Below, piece by piece: positions 8,881-15,261 of a stretch of DNA of 32,382 nt; the stretch's first letter is position 1; each line of letters starts with the position of its first letter. Origin of the DNA: Clostridiales bacterium (lineage in GTDB: Bacteria; Bacillota; Clostridia; Oscillospirales; Oscillospiraceae); the NCBI GenBank assembly GCA_019418025.1, contig DYCR01000012.1, positions 1 through 32,382 of the forward strand, given 5' to 3'. A model generated the notes under the pieces. The model had not been told where the DNA came from. It worked only from the letters and a program-made list of their open reading frames with translations, and did no database searches. The position numbers and the translations under genes were made by a program.

Positions 8881-8923
8881 AGTCCCAATTCTGCCAGCTG
8901 GCAGGATTGGGACTTACTTTTTT
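8881..8923 (+). terminator. Second terminator-like hairpin downstream of tRNA-Leu
   Basis: Arms of 15 bases (8881-8895 and 8900-8914) pair with a single G-T wobble around AGCT. TACTTTTTTG follows on the plus strand. It could back up the tRNA terminator, or stop leftward transcription from the Crp/Fnr gene, although the minus-strand T tract is poor. The remaining ~120 bases to 9040 hold no convincing gene. Confidence 0.6.
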
Positions 8924-9040
8924 GTATATCGGAGCCACCTGAATCGAAAAAGAGGTCAGTTCCTCTGGATTCGATGGCTGCACCGTCACGATGATCTTGT
9001 TCGGCATCCGTCAACGTGGGAAAGCGTTTTATCAGTGGTG

Positions 9041-9702
9041 TTATAGCAATTGAAATGTATTTTTTTCACAGGCCAGCACGCCTTCCTTGCGCAGTTTGCT
9101 GATCTCAGAGGACAGGCCACTGCGGTCTACCTCTAAATAGTCTGCCAAGGCCTGCCGGTCATAGGGGATGGAAAAGGAATTGCATCCGTGCAGCTTGGCC
9201 TGTGACAGCAGGTAGGTCATCAGCTTATCCCGTGTCGTTCGCTTAGACGTGATCTCGATCTTTTGGTCAAACACCAGATTGCGGTTTGCAACCAAGCGAA
9301 GCAGATTGAAAATGATCCGGCTGTGAAAGACACAGGCGTTGGTGCAGCTGGCAGTGATCCTGCGGCAATCGATCAGCAGACAGGTACAGTCCTCGTCCGC
9401 CACAATGCTGATGGGCAGTGCGGAAATACCGGCGCAGGCGTAGGTTTCTCCGAATACCTCTGCCGGACTGATGTGGGCAACGATGCTGCGATTTCCGTAG
9501 TAATCTTCGCGTACAAGCCGCACGGAGCCCGTCAGAACGATGCCGACATAGGTCGCTGTATCACCCTCGTGGAAGATGGCCTGCCCCTTTACGGCGGTGG
9601 TTTTTTTTTCGCCCCCAGGCATCCCAGCATCGAGCAGAGGTCCGACGGATCGATCCCATCAAATAGGGGGCATTTTTCTATGATGGAGTAAAAATCGTCC
9701 AT
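9041..9702 (-). CDS. Crp/Fnr family transcriptional regulator, frame broken at an A9 run
   Basis: Two adjacent frames together make one normal Crp/Fnr protein of about 220 residues. The N-terminal part (MDDFYSIIEKCPLFDGI, start ATG 9702 with AAAGGA upstream) runs in one frame to the nine-A run at 9601-9609 (minus strand), where it soon meets a stop. The rest (TTAVKGQAIFHEGDT, cNMP-type beta roll, then a winged helix with ALADYLEVDRSGLSSEISKLRKEG) is in the -1 frame. A one-base slip on A AAA AAA restores a family-like GAKKKTTAVKG junction. The effector pocket is not CRP-like, the protein is cysteine-rich, and no classic FNR cluster pattern is clear. It diverges from the ferredoxin gene, so it probably controls it. 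The break could be real decay, slippage or an assembly error. Confidence 0.8.
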
Positions 9703-9716
9703 GAAAAATCCTTTCT

Positions 9717-9753
9717 GTTGAATTTTCAACATACTTTTTTGGTTCAGTATAGT
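9717..9753 (+). promoter_or_regulatory. Candidate promoter and palindromic operator between regulator and ferredoxin genes
   Basis: GTTGAA-TT-TTCAAC (9717-9730) is a 6 bp inverted repeat, reminiscent in size of FNR/HcpR-type sites. Its right half TTCAAC overlaps a weak -35 box (9725-9730), and TATAGT (9748-9753) lies 17 bases further as a -10 box for the ferredoxin gene. CATACT/AGTATG (9730-9735 and 9751-9756) is a second dyad. The assignment to the neighbouring Crp/Fnr protein is inference. Confidence 0.45.
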
Positions 9754-9786
9754 ATGCTCTGACCATAAAGTCAAGGAGGGATATCT

Positions 9787-10470
9787 ATGATTCGAAAAAT
9801 CATTGTGATAGACGAGGAAAAATGCAACGGCTGCGGACTGTGTGCCAAGGCATGCCATGAGGGGGCCATCGGCATGATCAACGGCAAGGCTAAGCTCCTG
9901 CGTGAGGACTATTGTGACGGTTTGGGAGACTGTCTGCCTGCATGTCCCGTGAATGCGATTTCCTTTGAGGAGCGGGAGGCTCCGGCCTATAATGAAGCGG
10001 CTGTTCTGGCGGCCAAGAAAGCAAAGTCGCAGCCGGCCGGATGCAGCTGTCCCGGAACGATCAGCCGGACCGTATCACATACGGCGGCCTATACCGGAGA
10101 TGTATCCAATCAGCTTCAGAATTTCCCGGTTCAGATCAAGCTGGCGGCTGTGAATGCACCCTTCTTCCACGGGGCCGATCTGCTGATCGCAGCAGACTGC
10201 ACCGCCTATGCCTATGGGAATTTTCATAGTCGTTTTATGAAAAATAAGGTGACGCTGATCGGCTGCCCCAAGCTTGACGCAGTGGATTATGCGGATAAGC
10301 TGACTCATATTATTGCAGAAAATGATATCAAGAGCGTCACTGTGGTCCGGATGGAGGTACCGTGCTGTGGCGGCTTGAGTCAGGCGGTCCAGACGGCATT
10401 GAAAAACAGCGGGAAGTTTATTCCTTGGCACATCGTCACGGTCAGTACGGACGGCGTTATCCTAGAATAA
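9787..10470 (+). CDS. 4Fe-4S ferredoxin-like protein with C-terminal domain
   Basis: Protein of 227 residues. The first ~60 residues are a bacterial ferredoxin fold: the first motif C13-x2-C16-x2-C19-x3-C23 is complete. The second runs C43-x5-C49-x3-C53-P in CDGLGDCLPACP, so one of the usual four cysteines is missing, as in other members of this ferredoxin type. Residues ~60-90 are an alanine- and proline-containing linker with CSC. The C-terminal ~140 residues (ADLLIAADC, LIGCPKLD, VPCCGGLS) are a cysteine-containing domain of unknown role. The GGAGGG site is 6 bases before ATG 9787. Similar proteins often sit beside Crp/Fnr regulators or hybrid-cluster proteins, which suggests an electron-transfer or redox/nitrosative-stress role; this is inferred. 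Confidence 0.85.
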   Translation: MIRKIIVIDEEKCNGCGLCAKACHEGAIGMINGKAKLLREDYCDGLGDCLPACPVNAISFEEREAPAYNEAAVLAAKKAKSQPAGCSCPGTISRTVSHTAAYTGDVSNQLQNFPVQIKLAAVNAPFFHGADLLIAADCTAYAYGNFHSRFMKNKVTLIGCPKLDAVDYADKLTHIIAENDIKSVTVVRMEVPCCGGLSQAVQTALKNSGKFIPWHIVTVSTDGVILE

Positions 10471-10526
10471 TGTGTGATTCGCTCTAAATTACCATTTCAT
10501 TGTTGAAATGAAGCGCAATCTGATGG

Positions 10527-10569
10527 AATACGCCCTCTCAAATTCTGTGGTTTGAGAGGGCGTATTTTG
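10527..10569 (+). terminator. Terminator after the ferredoxin gene
   Basis: A perfect 16 bp inverted repeat (10527-10542 and 10551-10566) with an 8-base loop is followed by TTTT within the arm end. It lies 57 bases after the ferredoxin stop. Confidence 0.8.
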
Positions 10570-10576
10570 GGCATAG

Positions 10577-10651
10577 AAAAAGAGCAGCGCAAGTGCCTGA
10601 TGACTAGCCCCAGGCGGTGACGTCCGAAACGAGCTTGCGTCTGCTCTTTTT
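10577..10651. other. Long structured hairpin with 40-base apical domain, T tracts on both strands
   Basis: Outer arms AAAAAGAGCAG (10577-10587) and CTGCTCTTTTT (10641-10651), then CGCAAG (10588-10593) and CTTGCG (10634-10639), form a 17 bp stem with one bulged T at 10640. The 40-base top can fold a GCCTG/CAGGC hairpin. Both strands end in a T run, so it can act as a bidirectional terminator, but the large conserved-looking top is unusual. It lies only 10 bases after another terminator, where the decayed mobile region begins. Confidence 0.6.
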
Positions 10652-10703
10652 TCAATCTAACACAAAGATGCATAAAAGTCAAGGGGGAGGCATTTCTGGA
10701 CAG

Positions 10704-10979
10704 TCATCTACAAGGTTCTCAATCGGCGAGGCAAATCAGCAGGAGTAGATGAAGAGTGTTTATCCGTGGGATGATTTTGCTGAACAAATAAAGACTTCCA
10801 CAGAAAAGGGAAGCCTGATTACGGCAAATAAAAACAAGGCTGAACAAATGCCAGCCACCATAGGAATCCAACCTTCCGAGGTGTCACACATCATCAGCCT
10901 TGCTAGGGACAGAGTATCACAGAAAGGATCAGATGTCAAGTCGAGGTTCTCTATCAGTGAAATCAATCAGCAGGAGTAG
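10704..10979 (+). pseudogene. Fragment of a polyvalent phage-type protein (first copy)
   Basis: In one frame the DNA reads TRFSIGEANQQE, stop (10746-10748), then MKSVYPWDDFAEQIK and on to VKSRFSISEINQQE, stop (10977-10979). Both ends are the same FSI(G/S)E-NQQE linker followed by the same TAG. Most of this stretch is the first copy of the 225 bp repeat. No start signal is convincing and the frame differs from that of the second copy, so it reads as a rearranged remnant, not a working gene. Such KFSI/RFSI linkers occur between domains of large phage or plasmid polyvalent proteins (from general knowledge of those proteins). Confidence 0.55.
10752..10976 (+). repeat. Direct repeat, copy 1 (225 bp)
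   Basis: Identical to 11033-11257 except for two substitutions (A/G near 10929 and T/C near 10941), with a period of 281 bases. 281 is not a multiple of three, so the two copies lie in different frames of the plus strand. Confidence 0.97.
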
Positions 10980-10981
10980 AT

Positions 10982-11884
10982 GAATGGAAGCAGCTCTTAA
11001 TATATCTGGATTACTATACCGCAAATCAGATAAAGAGTGTTTATCCGTGGGATGATTTTGCTGAACAAATAAAGACTTCCACAGAAAAGGGAAGCCTGAT
11101 TACGGCAAATAAAAACAAGGCTGAACAAATGCCAGCCACCATAGGAATCCAACCTTCCGAGGTGTCACACATCATCAGCCTTGCTAGGGACAGAGTATCA
11201 CAGAAAGGGTCAGATGTCAAGCCGAGGTTCTCTATCAGTGAAATCAATCAGCAGGAGAAGGAGCAGCACAGGATAAGAGACAAGGACCGCTCTTCGGCTG
11301 CTATTGACTCTTGGGACGGGATGTCTGCAAAGACGTTTGTGGTTGGAAATACTTCTAAGCCTTTACGAGCAATTGGAATTAAGGATCGGAAGATAATTTG
11401 GCACAGCGGAAAGATTTCAAAAATCTTACAGAAGCATTCAGGGACGATTTAGAAATTATCAAGTATGCCCCGAATTCTTGAGAATCCCAGTATCATTGTA
11501 CAATCACAGAACAGTCCCAGCAGACTTGCGATTTTCGGAGAAGTCACAGATAGAAACGGGGCCCCTGTTACTACGATTCTGGAACTGATGCCAACCAATA
11601 AGGGCGGCCAGGTACTGAACATAATTGCCAGTGCCTATGGAAAGACGAGCAATCCTGCACAGTTTATTGAAAACAGCGGACTCGTCTACCTCGATCCAAA
11701 TAAAAATAGAACCAAAAGCTGGCTGCAGGGCCTCGGGCTCCAATTGCCCTCAGATACAACCGCTTTTGGTTCTGTAGGCAGTGTAACATGCCATGGCGAT
11801 GAAGTCAAGGTCGTTAGCGTGCCATACAAACAGTATATGTATGGAGAAAACATTGATTCCCAAATTTCTAAAAAATACGCGTAG
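10982..11884 (+). pseudogene. Decayed MuF-C-like domain protein (second copy plus C-terminal domain)
   Basis: Reading from EWKQLLIYLDYYTANQI through the second repeat copy gives RFSISEINQQEKEQ, then TFVVGNTSKPLRAIGIKD and IIWHSGKISKI, then ILENPSIIV, FGEVTDRNGAP, SAYGKT, VYLDPNKNRTKSWLQ and LGLQLP. This is the conserved pattern of the C-terminal domain found in phage MuF-type polyvalent proteins (close to MuF_C/PBECR families). The frame is broken near 11442 and restored near 11475: the piece DDLEIIKYAPN is in the +1 frame between two indels, leaving TAG at 11450-11452 in the main frame. It has no start, no head-protein neighbours and no integrase. I take it as a phage or integrative-element remnant; the family call rests on memory of the motif pattern. 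Confidence 0.7.
11033..11257 (+). repeat. Direct repeat, copy 2 (225 bp)
   Basis: Partner of 10752-10976. The 56 bases between the copies are coding in the frame of copy 2 (IYLDYYTANQIK), which suggests copy 2 is the original context and copy 1 a duplicate with a deletion upstream. Confidence 0.97.
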
Positions 11885-12261
11885 TTGGTTTGGAACCTAC
11901 GAATTTAAATAAAAAAGAAGAATCCTCAAAGGCCGCCGCTATAGGCAATACTGCCACAAGCGTCATCAATGAGGATTCTTCCAGTGATAGTATAACAGGA
12001 GAGACTGTACCTGTCAAGCCGAAGTTCTCTATCAGCGAAAATGCAGAGGCTGAGGATGGAGCGGCACGCACGGAATTGCCGACAGCGGAGAATGATATTG
12101 ACCTCGCTGATCGACTGCCTGCAAAGGCTTCTGACTACAGCGGACACTGCTGGCAAAGATCAGCGGCATCACCTCCGGCGTGGATGAAAACCACTTTGCA
12201 CCCGATGCACCCTGCACGAGGACCTAGATGGTCATGTTCCTGTACAAGAAGTAAGCAGTAA
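11881..12261 (+). pseudogene. Further polyvalent-protein remnant with another FSISE linker
   Basis: The frame opens as VVGLEPTNLNKKEESS, directly continuing the previous fragment after a frameshift near 11880, and runs through a serine-rich linker to VKPKFSISENAEAEDGAART. From about 12115 the sense moves between frames (pieces such as ISGITSGVDENHFAPDAP in another frame), so the end is scrambled. A short ORF can be called from ATG 11890 but it has no ribosome binding site. Best read as the decayed tail of the same polyvalent protein. Confidence 0.5.
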
Positions 12262-12268
12262 ACAGAAT

Positions 12269-12306
12269 CCCTCCTCCTCGGCGATAGCCGGAGAGGGGGG
12301 CGTTTT
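12269..12306 (+). terminator. Terminator-like GC-rich hairpin at the end of the decayed region
   Basis: CCCTCCTCCTCGGC and GCCGGAGAGGGGGGC pair around GATA with one or two imperfections, followed by GTTTTTGCTTTTT. The ~140 bases from here to 12448 are AT-rich and show no gene. Confidence 0.65.
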
Positions 12307-12448
12307 TGCTTTTTGGTAGATTTTTCATTACAATTTTCGTTACAATTTTGAGTCCAGACAATGAAAAACAATCTCGTTAGAAAGAAAAAATGCACAAAAA
12401 CAGCTACGATGTTCATGCAAATTCAGGATAAGATTTGTTAAAGGTAGT

Positions 12449-12485
12449 AAAAAGCCAGTCAGACAAAACATCTGACTGGCTTTTT
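12449..12485 (-). terminator. Terminator of tRNA-Pro
   Basis: A perfect 15 bp inverted repeat (12449-12463 and 12471-12485) with a 7-base loop and T runs on both strands starts just beyond the 3' CCA of the minus-strand tRNA. Confidence 0.92.
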
Positions 12486-12486
12486 G

Positions 12487-12563
12487 TGGTCGGAGTATCG
12501 GGATTCGAACCCGAGGCCTCTTGGACCCGAACCAAGCGCGATACCAAACTTCGCCATACCCCG
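12487..12563 (-). tRNA. tRNA-Pro (anticodon CGG), CCA encoded
   Basis: On the minus strand CGGGGTA (from 12563) pairs with TACTCCG, with one G-T wobble, then discriminator A and CCA. The anticodon stem CTTGG/CCAAG encloses TTCGGGT, giving anticodon CGG (codon CCG). The T-arm loop GGTTCGAATCC is canonical. It borders the decayed mobile region on its 3' side, the usual side for element integration. Confidence 0.97.
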
Positions 12564-12574
12564 TTAGCTTGTAT

Positions 12575-12603
12575 ATTATAATGAATATTCTTAAAAATGT
12601 CAA
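12575..12603 (-). promoter_or_regulatory. Consensus promoter of tRNA-Pro
   Basis: Read leftwards: TTGACA (12603-12598), 17 bp spacer, TATAAT (12580-12575), a perfect sigma-A consensus 12 bases before the tRNA. Confidence 0.93.
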
Positions 12604-12687
12604 GAGTCATCCGCTATATTCTGGCATACAACTTTATGGGTATTTTACATCTGTGGAATCATATGCTGTTTTGAAGGAGGGAGCGCA

Positions 12688-12972
12688 ATGGCCTATCAAA
12701 TCCGTTACGGCCCCAAGCAGCCCCGCAGGATGCGCTTGTCATGGGTACGGTGGGGAGTGGCATTGACACTGGGGGTGATCCTGCTGGTTGGTTCTATATT
12801 ATCCCAGAGGATGAATGCCCGGATACAGACGTGGTTTGCACCGGAACAACTGCGCAGGGATGAAGCCGCCCTACAGCAGATGGCAGAACAGATTTCGGTT
12901 GGTGAGGGATGGTATGCATCAGCGGTGGCGTATTGCAAGGAAATCATGGTACTTTCCGAAAATCGAGATTGA
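12688..12972 (+). CDS. Small single-pass membrane protein of unknown function
   Basis: 94 residues with a strong AAGGAGGGAG site 7 bases before ATG 12688, so it is probably translated. A basic N-terminus (KQPRRMRLS) precedes one hydrophobic segment (about residues 24-41), then a charged, helical segment (APEQLRRDEAALQQMAEQI). The topology suggests the short N-terminus is inside and most of the chain outside, or in the forespore/mother-cell space. It overlaps the M50 protease gene by 59 bases in another frame. By position it occupies the slot of a SpoIVFA-type partner upstream of SpoIVFB, but I see no M23 peptidase or similarity to SpoIVFA. Function unknown. Confidence 0.7.
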   Translation: MAYQIRYGPKQPRRMRLSWVRWGVALTLGVILLVGSILSQRMNARIQTWFAPEQLRRDEAALQQMAEQISVGEGWYASAVAYCKEIMVLSENRD

Positions 12973-13405
12973 CTACGGATTTTACCTGTTCATGGCGATG
13001 TATCTTTTTCTGGTGCCGATCCAGTGGGTCACGGCATCGGCAGTGGCAGCGCTGATCCACGAAATGGGGCATCTGATCGCATTGTGGATGTGGGATATCA
13101 GGGTGTGGAAGGTGCAAATCGGTGTATTCGGTGCGAAAATTGAGACAGAACCCTTACAGGCGCGGCAGGAGCTTGTCTGTTCCTTGGCAGGTCCCCTGGT
13201 GGGACTGCTCGCGTGCCTGTTTGGACGATGGTTTCCCAGACTTGCCATCTGGGCGGCGGGGCAGTCTTTGTTCAATTTGATGCCAATATATCCCTTGGAT
13301 GGGGGTCGGGCAGTAAAATCTGCAATAGAATTATGGAGAAAACGTGAATATTTGGAAAAATCAGTTGCAAATAGATCTTCTTCGGGGTACAATAATCCCA
13401 ATTGA
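12914..13405 (+). CDS. M50 family (site-2 protease/SpoIVFB-like) membrane metalloprotease
   Basis: A 163-residue intramembrane protease. The zinc motif HEMGH (49-53) lies in a hydrophobic helix and the third ligand is D129 in NLMPIYPLDGGR. Between them LVCSLAGPLVGLLA forms the conserved core helix. In sporulating Firmicutes SpoIVFB of this size cuts pro-sigma-K in the mother cell. ATG 12914 is chosen because AGGG precedes it and the frame upstream has no better start; the in-frame region up to 12815 lies wholly inside the preceding gene. That makes an unusually long 59-base overlap. It leads into the TIGR03960 gene, a gene order typical of Clostridia. The sigma-K substrate is inferred from family and genome context only. 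Confidence 0.82.
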   Translation: MHQRWRIARKSWYFPKIEIDYGFYLFMAMYLFLVPIQWVTASAVAALIHEMGHLIALWMWDIRVWKVQIGVFGAKIETEPLQARQELVCSLAGPLVGLLACLFGRWFPRLAIWAAGQSLFNLMPIYPLDGGRAVKSAIELWRKREYLEKSVANRSSSGYNNPN

Positions 13406-13425
13406 GAAAAATGAGGTAAGATATA

Positions 13426-15261
13426 TTGACTGATTTGTTGAACAGGATTCTTCCCACGGTGCAAAAGCCTGCCCGATATACTGGAGGAGAATTTAACGAA
13501 ATCCAAAAGGACCCTCAGCAGGTGCGCGTGAATGTTGCGTTCTGCTTCCCGGATACCTATGAGATCGGCATGTCCAATGTGGGCATGCGCATCCTGTACG
13601 GTGTGATGAACGAAATGGAGGGTGTTTGGTGTCAGCGCGTGTTTGCACCTTGGGGTGACATGGAGGACGCAATGCGTCAGCATGATCTGCCCCTGTGGGC
13701 ATTGGAGAGTCAGAAGCCGGTAAAGGACTTTGATGTCATTGCATTTACCGTGGGCTACGAAATGAGCTACACGAACATTCTGAATATGCTGAATCTTGCC
13801 GGTGTTCCCCTGCATGCCAAGGATCGCCATGGTTTGGAGAATATGGTGTACGCCGGCGGCGTATGTACCTTTAATCCGGAGCCTCTGGCGCCGTTTATGG
13901 ATTTCTTTTCTCTGGGTGAGGGCGAAGAAAGCACTGTTGAAATTATCCGATTGTACGATCAGGCAAAGGCAGAGGGCTGGAAGAAGCCGGAATTTTTGGA
14001 GGCAGTTTCAAAAATTCCCGGTGTCTATGTTCCCAGCTTTTATGAGCATACCTATAATCCTGACGGGACATTGAAGGAGATCATTCCTGCAAATGGAGCC
14101 CCGAGAAAAATCACAAAGCGCATCGTTCAGGATCTGGACAATGCCTATTTTCCCACCAAGATGATCGTGCCGTCCACAGAAATCGTCCACGACAGAGCCA
14201 ATCTGGAGCTGTTCCGTGGCTGTATCCGTGGCTGCCGGTTTTGTCAGGCAGGGTTTTCCTGCCGCCCTGTTCGGAAAAAGAGCCCTGAGGTCCTGTACCG
14301 ACAGGCAGTGGAGTGCCTGCAGGATTCCGGAGCAAGCGAGATCACGCTGTCAAGTCTCTCTACGTCCGATTATCGCGGCCTGAAGGAACTGACGGATCAG
14401 ATGATCCCTTACTGTGAGCAGAACAAGGTGAATCTTTCCGTTCCCTCTCTCCGTGCCGATAATTTCAGCAGAGAGTTGATGGAAAAGCTGCAGACGGTCA
14501 GAAAGACCGGTCTGACCTTCGCTCCGGAGGCCGGAACCCAGCGCCTGCGTGACGTGATCAACAAGAATCTGACAGAGGATGAGATCCTCGGTACGTGTGC
14601 AAATGCCTTCTCCGGCGGATGGAGCAGCGTGAAGCTGTATTTCATGCTCGGTCTGCCCACTGAGACAGATGAGGACGTACTGGGCATTGCAGATCTGGTC
14701 TGGAAGGTCATCAAAACATGGAAAGAATGCGCCACCAACAAAAAGCGGGGGCTTCGTGTCCACGTTGCGACAGCATTCTTTGTGCCAAAGCCCCATACCC
14801 CGTTCCAGTGGGAGTCGCAGATCACCACAGAGGAATATCTGAGACGGTGCCGTCTGCTCAAGGAGCATTTTTATTCCAAGTCCATCACCTATAACTACCA
14901 TACCCCGGATGTAAGCCGGCTGGAATCAGTCATGGCCCGGGGAGACCGTCGGATCGCGCCGGTCATTGAGGAAGCGGTGCGTTTGGGTGCAAAGCTGGAC
15001 GGTTGGGATGAATACTTTAACAACGATATTTGGATGCAGGCCTTTGACAGCTGCGGTGTTGACATGGACTTTTATACCACCCGTGGCTATCAGGAGGACG
15101 AGCTGTTTGCGTGGGACCCCATTGATGTGGGTGTGACCAAGAAATTCCTGCTCAGAGAGCGTCATGTCGCCTATGAATCCAAAATCACGCCGGACTGCCG
15201 ACACAGCTGCTCCGGCTGCGGGGCGAACTGCCTGTTGGAAGGGGGCGAATGCGATGAATAG
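13426..15261 (+). CDS. TIGR03960 family radical SAM protein
   Basis: 611 residues from a TTG start (13426) with GAGGT 8 bases upstream. The N-terminal ~240 residues form a B12-binding-like domain (DTYEIGMSNVGMRILY, GGVCTFNPEPLAPF). The radical SAM domain follows, with C266-x3-C270-x2-C273 in RGCIRGCRFC. A cysteine-rich tail (CRHSCSGCGANC) near the C-terminus could bind another metal centre. The family is always near a TIGR03936 partner, as here, and in other Clostridia lies upstream of ribonuclease G and rplU-rpmA, which are absent from this window. The reaction is unknown to me. Confidence 0.94.
   Translation: MTDLLNRILPTVQKPARYTGGEFNEIQKDPQQVRVNVAFCFPDTYEIGMSNVGMRILYGVMNEMEGVWCQRVFAPWGDMEDAMRQHDLPLWALESQKPVKDFDVIAFTVGYEMSYTNILNMLNLAGVPLHAKDRHGLENMVYAGGVCTFNPEPLAPFMDFFSLGEGEESTVEIIRLYDQAKAEGWKKPEFLEAVSKIPGVYVPSFYEHTYNPDGTLKEIIPANGAPRKITKRIVQDLDNAYFPTKMIVPSTEIVHDRANLELFRGCIRGCRFCQAGFSCRPVRKKSPEVLYRQAVECLQDSGASEITLSSLSTSDYRGLKELTDQMIPYCEQNKVNLSVPSLRADNFSRELMEKLQTVRKTGLTFAPEAGTQRLRDVINKNLTEDEILGTCANAFSGGWSSVKLYFMLGLPTETDEDVLGIADLVWKVIKTWKECATNKKRGLRVHVATAFFVPKPHTPFQWESQITTEEYLRRCRLLKEHFYSKSITYNYHTPDVSRLESVMARGDRRIAPVIEEAVRLGAKLDGWDEYFNNDIWMQAFDSCGVDMDFYTTRGYQEDELFAWDPIDVGVTKKFLLRERHVAYESKITPDCRHSCSGCGANCLLEGGECDE

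Noticed and set aside
8840..9007. 55-codon minus-strand open frame between tRNA-Leu and the Crp/Fnr gene (starts MPNKIIVTVQPSNPEEL)
   Set aside because: No ribosome binding site, runs through two terminator hairpins, and no recognisable family; could be a small remnant but not supportable as a gene.
10597..10616. Fluoride-riboswitch-like string CTGATGACT in the structured hairpin
   Set aside because: The upstream GG-GATGG aptamer half is missing and no crcB-type or other transporter gene follows.
8730..12563. att-type duplication of a tRNA 3' end (tRNA-Leu or tRNA-Pro) bounding an element
   Set aside because: I looked for second copies of the T-arm/acceptor ends around the decayed region and found none.
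12340..12610. Minus-strand open frames running through tRNA-Pro
   Set aside because: They are translations of the tRNA gene itself and its promoter.
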